This document shows positions 17,464-25,901 of a stretch of DNA of 64,000 nucleotides, one piece after another. The notes beneath the pieces were generated by a model. That model was given only the letters and a program-made list of their open reading frames with translations. It was not told the origin of the DNA and made no database searches. The first letter of the stretch is position 1. Each line of letters starts with the position of its first letter. Both the position numbers and the translations under genes were made by a program. This stretch comes from Paenibacillus albicereus (GTDB taxonomy: Bacteria > Bacillota > Bacilli > Paenibacillales > Paenibacillaceae), in contig NZ_CP051428.1 in assembly GCF_012676905.1 (NCBI RefSeq), positions 4,647,001 through 4,711,000 on the forward strand, in the 5' to 3' direction.

Positions 17464-18981
17464 CTACTCTTGGAGCGGGAGCTTGATTCGGTACTCGCCT
17501 GTGATATACGTTGGATAGTTAACCAGCTCCAACGTCAGCGGCTGCTTGTAATCGTCGGGAGCAAACGTATAGCCGAGCTGCTGCATCCCGTCCTGATCGC
17601 TGGTCCCGCTGCTTCCTTGCTTGAAGCTTAGGAACCTCTTTCCAACAGCATCGGTAAAATCGCTGCCTAGCACCGAGTAAGAGTTCAACTGCGATTCCTC
17701 CTGGTCGACACGCAGCTCGAAGTCTAGCTGCATCCCGCTTTCATCCACACGGCTGGATACGAGCGAGAGGCGGTCATCGGGAGCTTCGAGCAGCTCGCCT
17801 TTCTCCGCGTCGATGATGATGCGGCTCTTGTCCTTAGGCAGGGCGCGGAACGTCTTGCCGCTCAAGTAGAGCGACTTGGGCTGGCGGAAATAAGGACTTT
17901 GGAACTCGAACCTCACGTGGTTCTCTTCCGAGCTGCCCGCTGAATAGGAGACTCTTTCCCACTCTATACCGGAGTCGTCCGTCAGCTTCATGTCCACCGG
18001 TCCGAACAGCTTCAACGCGTTGTCTGGATCGTATTCCGCCTCGATGGCGACGCTCAGCGGCGAAATGCGCATGCTCTTGAAATGCAGCTGCTGGCCTTCG
18101 ACCGAGATCATCTGCTCCAACGGCAGCGTGCGCGATTTGCCTGCGAACAGCTTGCGGTCCACCTGGAACTGGAAGCGATATGCAGAAGCTTGCGCATTCA
18201 TCCTTAATTCTACCCATTCCGGCAGGGGGACCTCCGGTTTCAGGACAAGCTCCACTCTGTTCGTCCACACCCTTTCTGTCGAACTGTCGCTGGAACTTGT
18301 CACGGATTGCAGAATTTCCTTCCCCTCTCGGTCAAAAGCCTGTATACCAAGCATTTCCTCTCCATTCTGCTGCCTCATTGAAAGGAGTCTGTCCGCGTTC
18401 TTCCCTTTCGTCAGCTCCACTGTATACACGATCATCATCCGGTAGTCGTCGGCGACCAGCCCTTCCAGCGTCACCTTGACGCCATCGCGCTCCTGAGTCA
18501 AATGAAGCGGCTGCAGGTAGCCTTCGTCGAGAGCGTCCTGCACCGTCCGGTTCATGCTGTACTCCTCGCGGATCGCGTCCACGATTGCCGACATGCCGGG
18601 CAGCTGCCTCACCGCGGAGGCGAAGGCCGGCGAGACGCGGATGGACGTGAGTCCGACAGCCAGCACGAGCGCCAGCGACAGCACCGCGGAGCCAAGGCGC
18701 TGCCAGCGGCGGCGGCGTCTGCGCTGCCGGGCCTGCGCCATGCCAGCGAATATCGCGCCATCCGCCCGCTCCAGCTGCTCCGCAGACGGAGGGCACCCGC
18801 CCAGCTCCGCAAGCTCTTGCTCCAGCTCTTGCTCCAGCTCTTGCTCCAGCTTTTTCTCCTGATGCTCCGCCTGGTTCGACTCCGCCCCTTCCGCCGCCTT
18901 CAACTTCGCTCGATCCTTCCGCTGCTCCTCCTGCCCATCCTCCGTCACCGGCTCCAGCCTTTCTTCATGCCGCTCATCCAT
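17464..18981 (-). CDS. Membrane anti-sigma factor, DUF4179 type
   Basis: A 505-residue single-pass protein. The N-terminus is charged and carries LEQELEQELEQEL (residues 45-57); an Arg tract follows, then one membrane segment (about 97-114), then a large outer domain typical of DUF4179/DUF5643 proteins that partner ECF sigma factors. It overlaps the sigma gene by 8 bases and is co-transcribed after it. By family it should hold the sigma factor at the membrane until an envelope signal arrives. Confidence 0.8.
   Translation of the reverse strand: MDERHEERLEPVTEDGQEEQRKDRAKLKAAEGAESNQAEHQEKKLEQELEQELEQELAELGGCPPSAEQLERADGAIFAGMAQARQRRRRRRWQRLGSAVLSLALVLAVGLTSIRVSPAFASAVRQLPGMSAIVDAIREEYSMNRTVQDALDEGYLQPLHLTQERDGVKVTLEGLVADDYRMMIVYTVELTKGKNADRLLSMRQQNGEEMLGIQAFDREGKEILQSVTSSSDSSTERVWTNRVELVLKPEVPLPEWVELRMNAQASAYRFQFQVDRKLFAGKSRTLPLEQMISVEGQQLHFKSMRISPLSVAIEAEYDPDNALKLFGPVDMKLTDDSGIEWERVSYSAGSSEENHVRFEFQSPYFRQPKSLYLSGKTFRALPKDKSRIIIDAEKGELLEAPDDRLSLVSSRVDESGMQLDFELRVDQEESQLNSYSVLGSDFTDAVGKRFLSFKQGSSGTSDQDGMQQLGYTFAPDDYKQPLTLELVNYPTYITGEYRIKLPLQE
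18805..18857. repeat. 12-base tandem repeat inside the anti-sigma gene
   Basis: The unit CTCCAGCTCTTG is repeated about four times and encodes (Glu-Gln-Glu-Leu)n. The unit is a multiple of three, so slippage would change length without shifting the frame. Confidence 0.8.
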
Positions 18982-19525
18982 GCTCCGTCCCCTCCATCCC
19001 GGCGCGCTCCCGGCGCAGCTGCCGCAGCGCGCGGTTCAGCCACGTCTTGATCGTCCCTTCCGGCTTCTCCAACGTCCGCGCGATGTCCGAGACCGTCATG
19101 TCCTCCGCATACTTCAGCAGCACGAGCTGGCGCAGCTTGGGCTCGAGGGCGGCCACTGCCTCTTCCAGCTCCAGCCGCGCGCCCGGATGCTCTCCGCTCG
19201 CGGCGCTCTCTGGCAGGACGGCCATCGGCTGCTGCCGCTTGCGCCGCCTGCGCTCGTCGGCGCAGACGCTCAGCAGGATGCGGATGAGCCAGGTGCGGAC
19301 ATGCTCCGGCTGCCGCAGCCTCCCGAGAGCCGCATAGGCGCGGCAGGTCGCCTCCTGCAGGGATTCAAGCGCCGCTTCCTCATCGCGGAGATAGGCGAGG
19401 GCGATGCGCAGCAGCTGCTCCTTGGCCCCGACCATCAGCTCCAGAAAGGCTTCGTCGTCGCCCTTCTGCGCCCGACGGACGAGCTCTGCCGTTTTTGAGG
19501 TCCGTTCTTCCATGCGCTCCGGCAT
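18974..19525 (-). CDS. ECF-type RNA polymerase sigma factor
   Basis: A 183-residue sigma-70 family protein. Region 2 spans residues ~15-85 (LAYLRDEEAALESLQEATCR, TWLIRILLSVC) and region 4 spans ~120-172 (LVLLKYAEDMTVSDIARTLE, EGTIKTWLNRALRQLR, the helix-turn-helix). It is followed by its probable DUF4179 anti-sigma. AAAGGA is about 10 bases before the ATG at 19525. Its target promoters cannot be told from here. Confidence 0.88.
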   Translation of the reverse strand: MPERMEERTSKTAELVRRAQKGDDEAFLELMVGAKEQLLRIALAYLRDEEAALESLQEATCRAYAALGRLRQPEHVRTWLIRILLSVCADERRRRKRQQPMAVLPESAASGEHPGARLELEEAVAALEPKLRQLVLLKYAEDMTVSDIARTLEKPEGTIKTWLNRALRQLRRERAGMEGTEHG

Positions 19526-19655
19526 CCGTTCGCCGTCCTTTCTCGTTTGCCTTCGCTATTAGACGGGGAGAGAGGGGGTTCGGTTTTGCCCTCCATGGAA
19601 AAAGCTTAAAAACCTTGAACAGCACGGGCTGTCTAAACCTGGACCGGTTTCAATC

Positions 19656-19690
19656 ACAAAAAAGAAGCCTGTCTCCTTGGACGGGCTTCT
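19656..19690 (-). terminator. Terminator after the Rieske oxidoreductase gene
   Basis: AGAAGCCTGTC pairs with GGACGGGCTTCT (one G:U) around TCCTT. The minus-strand tail is six T. Confidence 0.85.
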
Positions 19691-19726
19691 CAGTATGCGT
19701 TCCTTATGCGTTCCTTCCCTATTCCG

Positions 19727-21304
19727 CTACCCGTCCGCTCGCGGAAGCTCCAGCCGCTTGAGCGGCTCGGTCGCCGGTCCCTCCAGCACCTCGCCGGTGT
19801 AGCCGAAGCGCGAGCCGTGGCACGGGCAGTCCCAGCTGAGGTCGCCCGCGTTCCACTTGCACTCGCAGCCCATGTGCGTGCAGGTCGTGTCGACCAGATG
19901 CAGCGTCCCGTCCGGCGCGCGGTAACCGCCGGCGCGCTTGCCGGCGACCTTGACGACGCCGCCCTGTCCGGCCGCGAGCGTCTCCGGCGAATCCGTCGGC
20001 GAGTCCAGCTTGCCGGAGATGAACTCCCCGGCGACGTTCAGGTTCTCGCGGACGAAGTTCAGGATCGACGGGTCGGCGTGGAAGCGCGACGGCTTGAACA
20101 GCTCCAGATGCATGCTCTGCCCCGTGCTCACCAGCTCGGAGAACGTCAGCGCCGCGAGCGTGCCGGTCGTCATCCCCCACTTGTTGAAGCCGGTCGCGAT
20201 GAGCATGTTGGGATGCTTGTCCCGGATCGGGCCGATGTACGGCATCTCGTCGAGCGTCGTCAGGTCCTGCGCCGACCAGCGGTACGGGATGCTGCGGACG
20301 CCAAGCAGAGAATCGGCGTATTGCTCCAGCGCCTCGTAATGCTCGATCATCGGCGGCCCCTGGCCGGTCTTATGGCTGTCGCCTCCGACGAGCACGACCG
20401 GACGTCCGTCCAGCTCGGCCGCGCGCAGCGAGCGCACCGTCTGGCCGACGGACAGGTACATGCCGCCGGGGAACGGCTTGTCCGTCTCCACCGCGAGCAC
20501 GTACGAGCGCATGGCGTGCAGCCGCGAGAAGAACAGTCCGCCGCCGTCCGTGAACGGGAAGTGCGAGGCGGACAGCGCCCAGCTGCAGTCGACGGTGCCG
20601 CCGGCGGCCGTGTGCAGCTTGAGCCGCCCGTCCTTCTTGCCCTCCTCAACCTTCTCCGTCACGGTCGTGTATTCATGGACGACAAGGCCTTGCTTGAGCG
20701 CCTCCTGCAGCAGCGCTTGCAGATACTGCAGCGGATGGAAGCGCGCCTGGCCCGGCAGCTTAATCGCGCCGAGCTCCGACAGCCCCTCGAGCGGCAGCTT
20801 GTCCACCCATTCGCCGGGCAGGCCGATCTGGCCGTACGCTTTCCATTCCTTGCGGAGCGTCTCGAGATCGGCCTCGTTGTCCGCGTACAAGTAGGCGTCC
20901 TCCGTCTTCAGCCCGCACTCGATGCCGAGCTCGGCGACGGTCTGCACGATCCACTTGAGCGCTTCGTCGTTGGCGTCGAAATACTGCTTGGCCTGCTCTT
21001 TGTCGAGATGGTTCAGCAGCTTGTCGTAAATGGCCCCGTGCTGGGCGGTGATCTTGGCCGTCGTGTGGCCCGTCGTGCCGTCAAGCAGCAGCCCGGCCTC
21101 CAGCAGGACGACCTTGAAGCCTTGCTGGGTCAGCAGATAAGCGCTCGTGATGCCGGCGATGCCTCCGCCGACGATCACGACGTCAGCCCGGACGGTGCCT
21201 CGGAGCGGCTCGAACGACGGCAGCTCCGATGTCGCCCGCCAGAGCGACTCCGGGAGCTTGGGCAAGCGGGAAGGCTTGCCGGATGGCGAGGATGAGGGTT
21301 CCAT
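19727..21304 (-). CDS. yhfW: FAD-dependent oxidoreductase with C-terminal Rieske domain (YhfW-like)
   Basis: A 525-residue fusion. An N-terminal DAO-type FAD domain (VVIVGGGIAGITSAYLL at 42-58; DGTTGHTTAKIT) is followed by a Rieske [2Fe-2S] domain at the C-terminus with CTHMGCE and CPCHGSRF, giving the Cys/His ligand pairs. B. subtilis YhfW has this architecture; the substrate is not known. No signal peptide, so probably cytoplasmic. Starts 60 bases after the ydeI-like gene on the same strand, so the two may share a transcript. Confidence 0.88.
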   Translation of the reverse strand: MEPSSSPSGKPSRLPKLPESLWRATSELPSFEPLRGTVRADVVIVGGGIAGITSAYLLTQQGFKVVLLEAGLLLDGTTGHTTAKITAQHGAIYDKLLNHLDKEQAKQYFDANDEALKWIVQTVAELGIECGLKTEDAYLYADNEADLETLRKEWKAYGQIGLPGEWVDKLPLEGLSELGAIKLPGQARFHPLQYLQALLQEALKQGLVVHEYTTVTEKVEEGKKDGRLKLHTAAGGTVDCSWALSASHFPFTDGGGLFFSRLHAMRSYVLAVETDKPFPGGMYLSVGQTVRSLRAAELDGRPVVLVGGDSHKTGQGPPMIEHYEALEQYADSLLGVRSIPYRWSAQDLTTLDEMPYIGPIRDKHPNMLIATGFNKWGMTTGTLAALTFSELVSTGQSMHLELFKPSRFHADPSILNFVRENLNVAGEFISGKLDSPTDSPETLAAGQGGVVKVAGKRAGGYRAPDGTLHLVDTTCTHMGCECKWNAGDLSWDCPCHGSRFGYTGEVLEGPATEPLKRLELPRADG

Positions 21305-21368
21305 GCGATGCCTCCTGATTTGGATTTCCTCTCCTCTGTATGCCCATCTCCGTCCCAGCCGAAACCGG

Positions 21369-21962
21369 CTAGTCGTTCAAGCCCTTCCCCTCCAGAATCG
21401 GCTGCATCCACTTCTCGATCCTCGCTACCCGGGTCTTGGCTTGCTTGGGCTGGGAAAAATGAAGCAGATACGCTCTGCGCCGGCCCGGCGTCAGCGCCTC
21501 GAACGCGGTCTTGAAGTCCGGATTCTCGGCGAACCGCGCTTCCAGCTCCTCCGGCATCGGGAACGCTTCCGTCTCCTTCAGCTCCACCTTCAGCCCCGAC
21601 TCCTCGTTCCGGACGGCCTCGAGGACATACGCCTTCACGACGTCCCTCATCTCCCCGATCTGGCGGGCGCTCGTGAAGCGGAGCTGGCGCGCCGCCTGCA
21701 CGTTCTCCGTCTGCTGGACGAGGATGCCTTGCGGGTCCTTCAGCAGAGCGCCCTTGTGGAACAGCAGCGCGCAGTAGTCCTTGAAGCCGTGGATGAGCAC
21801 GACGTTCGCCTCGCCCCTCGTGTAGCACGGATGCATCCATTTGAACTCCTCGGCCAGGCCGCATTCGAGCACGATCTGCCTCAGCAGCTCGTACTCCTCC
21901 TTCCATTTCTTCGCCTTGCTCATGAAAAGATCGACCCGCACGTTCGTCGCATTCGTTGTCAT
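21369..21962 (-). CDS. ydeI: YdeI-like protein (DUF1801 fold)
   Basis: A 197-residue cytoplasmic protein. It has the DUF1801 signature (KWMHPCYTRGEANVVLIHGF, CALLFHKGALLKDP) and the C-terminal AFEALTPGRRRAYLLHFSQP of YdeI/OmpD-associated proteins. The function is unresolved in the family. ATG at 21962 is preferred since GAGGGGGG lies 6 bases upstream; the frame remains open to 22001. It follows the SRPBCC gene by 55 bases. Confidence 0.8.
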   Translation of the reverse strand: MTTNATNVRVDLFMSKAKKWKEEYELLRQIVLECGLAEEFKWMHPCYTRGEANVVLIHGFKDYCALLFHKGALLKDPQGILVQQTENVQAARQLRFTSARQIGEMRDVVKAYVLEAVRNEESGLKVELKETEAFPMPEELEARFAENPDFKTAFEALTPGRRRAYLLHFSQPKQAKTRVARIEKWMQPILEGKGLND

Positions 21963-22017
21963 GCCGAACCCCCCTCTTCCTTCGGTTCCGTAATCGGCCA
22001 ATCAAGCGGCATGCCGG

Positions 22018-22437
22018 CTAGGCGACGACCTTCTCCAGCTCGGCCAGCCATTTCGCCCAGCCGTAGCGCGCGCCTTCGACGGCCTGATGCCTCGAGATCC
22101 CGGTCTGCTCCAGATGGAGGTTGACCTTGCCGTCGCCGAGGTCATGCAGCGTCCAGACGACCGTATGCTCCTCCGCTCCGCTGGCCCACGTATACGACAG
22201 CTTCGTCGGCTCCTCCACGACCAGAACTTCGCCGGATATGATGCCGTCCCACCACTGGCTCGGCGCCGTGCGGAACTGGAAGCGGCGGCCGACGACCGCC
22301 TCGAAGTCGTTGTCCATCGGCTCGCCGGTGTGGATGTTGGCCACCCACTTGGCGAGCTTCCTGGAATCGGTCAAGGCGGACCAAAGCTTCTGGATCGTCG
22401 TCGAAAACGGGAAATCCATGGACAAAGTCAGGCTCAT
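22018..22437 (-). CDS. SRPBCC / AHSA1-like domain protein
   Basis: A 139-residue START/Bet v1-like fold protein: DFPFSTTIQKLWSALTDSR at the start and VEGARYGWAKWLAELEKVV at the end are the AHSA1 hallmarks. Such proteins bind hydrophobic ligands or act as small chaperones; the ligand is unknown. It overlaps the ArsR-type regulator by 4 bases, the common 'ArsR + SRPBCC' pair in Bacillota. Confidence 0.85.
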   Translation of the reverse strand: MSLTLSMDFPFSTTIQKLWSALTDSRKLAKWVANIHTGEPMDNDFEAVVGRRFQFRTAPSQWWDGIISGEVLVVEEPTKLSYTWASGAEEHTVVWTLHDLGDGKVNLHLEQTGISRHQAVEGARYGWAKWLAELEKVVA

Positions 22438-22766
22438 TGTTCTTCCTCCTCGAGTAAAAGCTGATTCAAACGCGCCATGTTGGCGCTCCAGAACGTGCTG
22501 GTATAGGCCGCCCAGTCCTGGACTTCCCGGAGCGGAGCGGCATTCAGCCTGAACCGCGTCTCCCGGCCGACCTTGCGGTCCACGACCAGCCCGGCCTCCT
22601 TGAGGATGGCCAGATGCTTGGATACCGCCGTCCGCCCCATGGCGAACGGCGCGGTCAATTCGTGAAGCGGAATCTCCTCTTTTGCGGCCAGCATCTGGAT
22701 CAGCCGGCGCCGGGTCGGATCTGCAATGGCTTCGAACACATCCCGCTGCGGGCCGTTCGCGCTCAT
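22434..22766 (-). CDS. ArsR-family winged-helix transcriptional regulator
   Basis: A 110-residue regulator: DVFEAIADPTRRRLIQML begins the winged helix, AMGRTAVSKHLAILKEAGLV is the recognition segment, and DRKVGRETRFRL is the wing. No metal-binding Cys cluster is seen, so it is not a classical arsenic sensor. It probably represses its own operon. ATG at 22766 with GGAGAGGG upstream is chosen; the frame is open to a TTG at 23003 that has an excellent AAAGGAGG site, but the intervening translation looks non-coding. Confidence 0.85.
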   Translation of the reverse strand: MSANGPQRDVFEAIADPTRRRLIQMLAAKEEIPLHELTAPFAMGRTAVSKHLAILKEAGLVVDRKVGRETRFRLNAAPLREVQDWAAYTSTFWSANMARLNQLLLEEEEQ

Positions 22767-22837
22767 GAAACCCTCTCCCCTGTCTTGTGCTTGGTTCGAT
22801 GATGTCCTGCTGCCGCGCACGGCGGCGAGCCTCCGGC

Positions 22838-22956
22838 TTAAAGCTTGCGGCTGCGCGGACGCAGCGCCCAGGAGGCGACGACGAGGACGGCGTAAGCGAG
22901 CGAAAGGATCAGCGCACAGCAAGGGAAGGCAAGCTCGCTGCCGTGCCGGTCTGCAT
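22838..22956 (-). pseudogene. Possible frameshifted small membrane protein
   Basis: One minus-strand frame reads ELAFPCCALILSLAYAVLVV, then ASWALRPRSRKL and stop at 22838: a membrane helix plus basic tail. It has no start codon of its own; the only well-placed ATG (22956, after GAGAGGAGC) is one frame off and stops after 15 codons. A single-base change would give a ~38-residue protein. Confidence 0.3.
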
Positions 22957-23041
22957 GCTCCTCTCATTTCCTCCTCATCGTTTCTGCTTCCTTCCCTTTT
23001 CAAACGTGCCTCCTTTTAGGACACCATTTGGTGGCTCATTT

Positions 23042-23071
23042 AGAATACGACACCTAAAAGTGTCCTGTCAA
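23042..23071 (-). promoter_or_regulatory. Promoter with a palindromic operator in its spacer
   Basis: TTGACA (23071-23066), an 18-base spacer and TATTCT (23047-23042) on the minus strand. The spacer contains the inverted repeat GACAC-N6-GTGTC (23049-23064). A related GGTGTCCTAAAAGGAGG lies just downstream, overlapping a ribosome-binding-like site. It probably drives the ArsR-SRPBCC operon. Confidence 0.65.
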
Positions 23072-23306
23072 CAGCGAGAAGCCCTTTTGAGGAAAACCTA
23101 ACCCATCCAACACCACGCAGCCTCGGGCGGCTGCGACGCGCACGCAGCTGCGCCTGTCGTCCTTCCTCCCGGGCTTGATGCCGCCGGGCTCAGAGGACAG
23201 CCGATCCCTCCTCCGATTGTTCCCTCGGATTGCCCATGTCGAGGATATAATCGGCAGGCCGCCGGCATAAATCTAGGAGACAGCTTGTCGGAGGGAGGAC
23301 GGTCCT

Positions 23307-25208
23307 GTGAAACGACTTCATCTGCTGCTCATTATCGTGCTCGCCTTGACGCTGGCGGCATCGGCCATCTGGGGGATGCTCTGGATCTACGGCTCCAAGG
23401 AGAAGGTTCCCGCCGGCACGGAGGCCGCCGGCCTGCCGCTTGGAGGCTTGCCGCGCGACGAGGCGCTGCAGCTGCTGCAGACGTACCGGCAGGCGCTCGA
23501 CAGCCGCGTCGTGACGCTGGCGGACGGAACCCCGTCCGCCTCTTTCGGCGCGGACAAGCCCGCCTCCGGCACGGAGGCCAGCGGCTCGAGCACCCGCTCG
23601 GCGGCGACGGACGCCGCAAGCGCGGACGAGGACGAAGCGGGAGCGCAGAGTCCGGCCGCCGGCGACGCGGGCACGGGCGGAGCCGACACCGCAAGGACGG
23701 GCACGGGCGATAGCGGCGCAGAGCGGCGCCGTGGCTGGACGCTCGCCGAGCTCGGCCTGCGCCTCGATCCGAGCGGCGCGGAAGCGGCGCTCCGGAGGCT
23801 CGGCACCGGCTCCGTATGGGAGCGGGCCAAATACCGCTGGCGCTGGGAGCGTCAGCTGCCCGCCCGCTTGCGGGACGACCGGCAGGCGTTCGACGCGGCG
23901 ATTCGTTCGGAATGGGGCTTTTACGACGAGCGCAAGCCCGTGGACGCCGTGCGGACGATCACCCCCTACGACCAGGTCGTCTACACGCCCGGCCGCAGCG
24001 TCATGCATCTCGATCTGGACCGCCAGCATGCGGAGCTGCTGCGCTGGGCTTCCGCCGGCCTCGGCCCCGCCGAGCCCGGTCCGCCCCGCTCCGGCGCGCG
24101 GCTGCGCGGCCTGGACGGGCCGGCGCTGCTGCAGGAGCTCGGCCTCGAGGCGTCCCGAGAGACGCCGCTGCTGCTCCGCTCCGTCGCGCCGGCCAAGACG
24201 GTCGAGTCGCTGAAGGCGGAAGGCGTCGAGCGGCGGATCGCTTCGTTTTCGACCGATTATCGGACCAGCTCGCAGGGGCGGGCGTTCAACGTCTCGGAGA
24301 CGGCGCGTACGCTCGACGGATGGGAAATGAAGCCCGGCGAGGTGTTCGACTACGGCGAGATCATTCGCATCACGGAGCGCGAGACCGGCTACCGCGAGGC
24401 TCCCGTCATCCTCAACGGGCAGTTCACGCGCGGCATCGGCGGCGGCATCTGCCAGGTGTCCAGCACGCTGTACAACGCCGCGCTGCGCGCCGGCCTGGAG
24501 ATCGTCGAGCGCCGCAACCACTCCGTGCCTGTTTCCTACCTGCCCAAGGGCCAGGACGCGACGTTCGCCGAAGGCGTCATCAACTTCCGCTTCCGCAACA
24601 CGACCGGCAAGCATCTCGTCATCCGCGCCTCCTCCGGCGGCGGGCAGCTGACGATCAAGCTGTTCGGCACGATGCCGCGCGAGGTGCGGTACGCCGTCGC
24701 GTCCAAGACGGTGCGCACGATGCCCGCTCCCGTGCAGCTGCGCCGCAGCGGAGGGCTGGCTCCAGGACAGCAGATCGTCCAGAAAAAAGGACGGACCGGC
24801 TACATCGTCGAGACGTACCGGATCAAATACGTGAACGGCCAGGAAGTCTCGCGCGTGCGTCTCTCCCGCGACACGTACAAGCCGCAGCCGGCTGTCATCC
24901 TCGAAGGCCCGGCCGCGGCTCCCGCACCGCCGCCCGCTCCCGAGGCGGGGCCGGAAGGCGCCCGCGAAGCCGGCCCCGCCAGCGGCGCGCCGACGCCCGG
25001 CGGCAGCTCGGCGCCTCCGCCGACGCCGGCGGAGGGCCGAGGCGCTCTGGCCGCGCCGGACGGCGGGGACAGCGGCAGCAATAGCAGGGACGATGCGGGC
25101 AGCGGCGGCCGAGACGGCGGCAGTCCCAGCGGCCTGCTCGAGGATGGCCTGCGCGTGCTGCGGCCCGAAGCGCTCTTGCCCGGGCGGACGGAGGAGCCCG
25201 TCGGCTGA
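23307..25208 (+). CDS. VanW-family wall-associated protein (YoaR-like)
   Basis: A 633-residue exported protein. It has an N-terminal signal/anchor (residues 4-26) and a putative peptidoglycan-binding region interrupted by a 65-residue acidic Ser/Ala/Gly stretch (about 76-140). The VanW domain spans about 312-445 (FSTDYRTSSQGRAFNV, GQFTRGIGGGICQVSSTLYN), followed by a G5-like segment (466-530) and a Pro/Gly-rich tail. VanW proteins accompany wall functions but have no established enzyme activity. The start is GTG with GAGGGAGGA upstream. No van genes adjoin it. Confidence 0.85.
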   Translation: MKRLHLLLIIVLALTLAASAIWGMLWIYGSKEKVPAGTEAAGLPLGGLPRDEALQLLQTYRQALDSRVVTLADGTPSASFGADKPASGTEASGSSTRSAATDAASADEDEAGAQSPAAGDAGTGGADTARTGTGDSGAERRRGWTLAELGLRLDPSGAEAALRRLGTGSVWERAKYRWRWERQLPARLRDDRQAFDAAIRSEWGFYDERKPVDAVRTITPYDQVVYTPGRSVMHLDLDRQHAELLRWASAGLGPAEPGPPRSGARLRGLDGPALLQELGLEASRETPLLLRSVAPAKTVESLKAEGVERRIASFSTDYRTSSQGRAFNVSETARTLDGWEMKPGEVFDYGEIIRITERETGYREAPVILNGQFTRGIGGGICQVSSTLYNAALRAGLEIVERRNHSVPVSYLPKGQDATFAEGVINFRFRNTTGKHLVIRASSGGGQLTIKLFGTMPREVRYAVASKTVRTMPAPVQLRRSGGLAPGQQIVQKKGRTGYIVETYRIKYVNGQEVSRVRLSRDTYKPQPAVILEGPAAAPAPPPAPEAGPEGAREAGPASGAPTPGGSSAPPPTPAEGRGALAAPDGGDSGSNSRDDAGSGGRDGGSPSGLLEDGLRVLRPEALLPGRTEEPVG

Positions 25209-25285
25209 GGCCCGCATGCAGGCAGGCTGCTGGCCGGCGTGCCCGGAGCCGCGCACCGATTCAAACAGCGTGCCCAGACGTCAAC

Positions 25286-25338
25286 CAAAAAGCAGGGTCC
25301 TTTCTTGGCGGCGACGCCGCCAAGAAAGGACCCTGCTT
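25286..25338 (-). terminator. Very long terminator hairpin
   Basis: A perfect 23-base-pair stem around GAC. TTTTT follows on the minus strand, so it serves the gene at 25376-25771. The plus strand has no T tract, but the stem could also block read-through from the VanW gene. Confidence 0.85.
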
Positions 25339-25375
25339 CATGAAAAGCATGACGGAAGATCCGCCATCGCCTCGA

Positions 25376-25771
25376 TTACATGCCGATGAACATATTCCGG
25401 CTGAATGGAGCCCAGTTCTCCCCCGTGTAGCCGCTCATGCCCTGCAAACTCACGAAGCAGGGAAGCACGGTGTACAGGATGCCGGACACCGCATTGATCC
25501 GGAAGGTCAAATAAAATCTCGTCATCGTCTGGTCCGCAAGCGTAATCATCGCCAGATCAGGGCGAATCGCGTTCTCCGGCGTCAGCGCATCCTTCATCCC
25601 GACCGACGCGATGCCGACCGGCTCCATGTTGCTGCGGATCCAGTAATTCGAGACGTTCATCGCGGAAGCCAGATCAGCCGGCTTGTCGTACGTCAGCAAG
25701 AGTTGATTCAACGCCGTCTGTCTTGCTTCTAAAAGGATGGGATGGGGCATCGTTTGGCGCTCCGTCATCAT
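25376..25771 (-). CDS. Protein of unknown function
   Basis: A 131-residue protein I do not recognise. The N-terminal half is helical (ARQTALNQLLLTYDKPADLA), the middle hydrophilic. The last 45 residues are mildly hydrophobic (ILYTVLPCFVSLQGMSGYTG), but there is no clear membrane helix or signal peptide. GGAGG lies 5 bases before ATG 25771 (a second ATG follows directly at 25768). It is single and well terminated, which supports expression. Confidence 0.6.
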   Translation of the reverse strand: MMTERQTMPHPILLEARQTALNQLLLTYDKPADLASAMNVSNYWIRSNMEPVGIASVGMKDALTPENAIRPDLAMITLADQTMTRFYLTFRINAVSGILYTVLPCFVSLQGMSGYTGENWAPFSRNMFIGM

Positions 25772-25901
25772 GTTAACCTCCATCTATGAATCGTCTAGTC
25801 CATTGTCTCGATTCAGTATATGGGGTCCGCCTGATTCCGTTCTTGCCCATGGCGAAACGATTATTCGATCCGCCTCGCCGCGCCCCGTCGTCGCGGCATC
25901 C

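Noticed and set aside
22434-23003. Longer 189-residue form of the ArsR regulator
   Set aside because: The extra N-terminal 79 residues look random, and a good ribosome site precedes ATG 22766. Kept only as a finding about the leader.
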